This document shows positions 63,589 to 64,000 of a DNA stretch of 64,000 bases, piece after piece. How positions within the stretch are numbered: position 1 is the first letter of the stretch; each line of letters starts with the position of its first letter. A model generated the notes under the pieces. The model did no database searches and was not told the DNA's origin. It was given only the letters and a program-made list of their open reading frames with translations. Source of the DNA: Paludibacteraceae bacterium (GTDB lineage Bacteria > Bacteroidota > Bacteroidia > Bacteroidales > Paludibacteraceae); the NCBI GenBank assembly GCA_024399835.1, contig JAKSNK010000005.1:1-64000 (forward strand), written 5' to 3'. Both the position numbers and the translations under genes were made by a program.

Positions 63589-64000
63589 ATGGAAGAACAA
63601 GAACAACAAGAAAAGTATGATGGCTCGAGTATTCAAGTGCTCGAGGGACTGGAAGCGGTGCGGAAAAGACCTGCGATGTACATCGGTGACATCTCACAAA
63701 AAGGTTTGCACCACTTGGTTTATGAGGTAGTGGACAACTCCATCGATGAGGCATTGGCAGGTTTCTGCAACGAAATAGCCGTTCACATCAACGAAGACAA
63801 CTCCATTACCGTACAAGACAACGGACGCGGTATCCCCGTAGATATGCATCCGAAAGAACACCGTAGCGCATTGGAAGTGGTAATGACCGTTCTACACGCC
63901 GGCGGTAAATTTAACAAAAACAGTTACAAAGTCAGCGGCGGTCTGCACGGCGTAGGCGTAAGTTGCGTAAACGCATTGAGCAAAAAAATGCATGTAGAGG
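63589..64000 (+). CDS. gyrB: DNA gyrase subunit B (5' part)
   Basis: Partial; 137 codons run off the window. Begins [20 protein letters not shown] and continues with [30 protein letters not shown] (ATP-binding Glu/Asn of the GHKL fold), [11 protein letters not shown] and [10 protein letters not shown], all signatures of the GyrB ATPase domain. ParE is the alternative, but the [18 protein letters not shown] sequence and N-terminus fit GyrB of Bacteroidetes. ATP-driven DNA supercoiling. Confidence 0.92.
   Translation, partial: MEEQEQQEKYDGSSIQVLEGLEAVRKRPAMYIGDISQKGLHHLVYEVVDNSIDEALAGFCNEIAVHINEDNSITVQDNGRGIPVDMHPKEHRSALEVVMTVLHAGGKFNKNSYKVSGGLHGVGVSCVNALSKKMHVE

Overview
The window is a chromosomal segment of a Bacteroidetes bacterium, most likely of the order Bacteroidales. 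Three observations point there. Most start sites are preceded by the Bacteroidetes promoter pair (-33 TTTG or CTTG, about 20 bases, -7 TAnnTTTG), as at 2405, 9985, 18963, 24638 and 63354. The secreted proteins include a type IX secretion (T9SS) cargo and OM-biogenesis proteins typical of this phylum. The gene set (RprY-like regulator, FloA/NfeD, OstA-like protein, AraC regulator with a membrane-embedded N-terminus) is also typical. I cannot name the genus.

Layout. 0-1.6 kb: repeat-rich DNA around a two-gene cassette with an HTH protein. 1.6-14.6 kb: housekeeping genes (response regulator; asparaginase and dipeptidase; an LptF/G-like permease, Tgt, PanD and TopA in one run; NfeD-like protein, FloA, nitrilase and RecJ in another; thymidine kinase). 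14.6-18.9 kb: an AT-rich restriction-modification island with two endonucleases (HaeIII-like and NgoPII-like) followed by two cytosine-C5 methyltransferases. 19-24.5 kb: compact chorismate synthase, then a hexuronate operon (glucuronate isomerase, KDG kinase, KDPG aldolase, transporter). 24.7-38.9 kb: polyprenyl synthase, then a long minus-strand run of overlapping genes (RibD, two PPIase-type proteins, OstA-like protein, outer-membrane barrel, primase, radical SAM protein, PRPP synthetase, M28 lipoprotein, SufC, short SufD), and divergent PrmC and RecX. 39-59 kb: a surface-protein region (modular secreted proteins, BspA-like protein, OmpA, a 3101-residue T9SS protein and its small partner, and a 1305-residue secreted protein). 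59-64 kb: AraC-type membrane regulator, AsmA-like protein, a 1 kb repeat-filled spacer and the start of gyrB.

Main discoveries. (1) GGCC, the HaeIII/NgoPII site, is nearly absent: I found nine in 64 kb where about 160 would be expected, while CCGG, of the same composition, occurs ten times in one 620-base stretch. (2) A family of short palindromic repeats found between genes also lies in frame inside ribD: two adjacent 30-base units, each able to form a hairpin, match copies upstream of gyrB, and a second repeat family (GGTGAATCG type) has entered the same gene. The neighbouring prmC carries an 11-base tandem repeat in frame. This resembles the protein-coding palindromic elements known from Rickettsia. 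(3) Three secreted proteins share a short C-terminal tail with a YD/NxxG core, and the giant T9SS protein is followed by a small protein ending in PVGDG, a membrane segment and basic residues, which looks like a sorting tail.

All reading was done by eye on one sequence; functions are assigned from motifs and family resemblance, not from searches.
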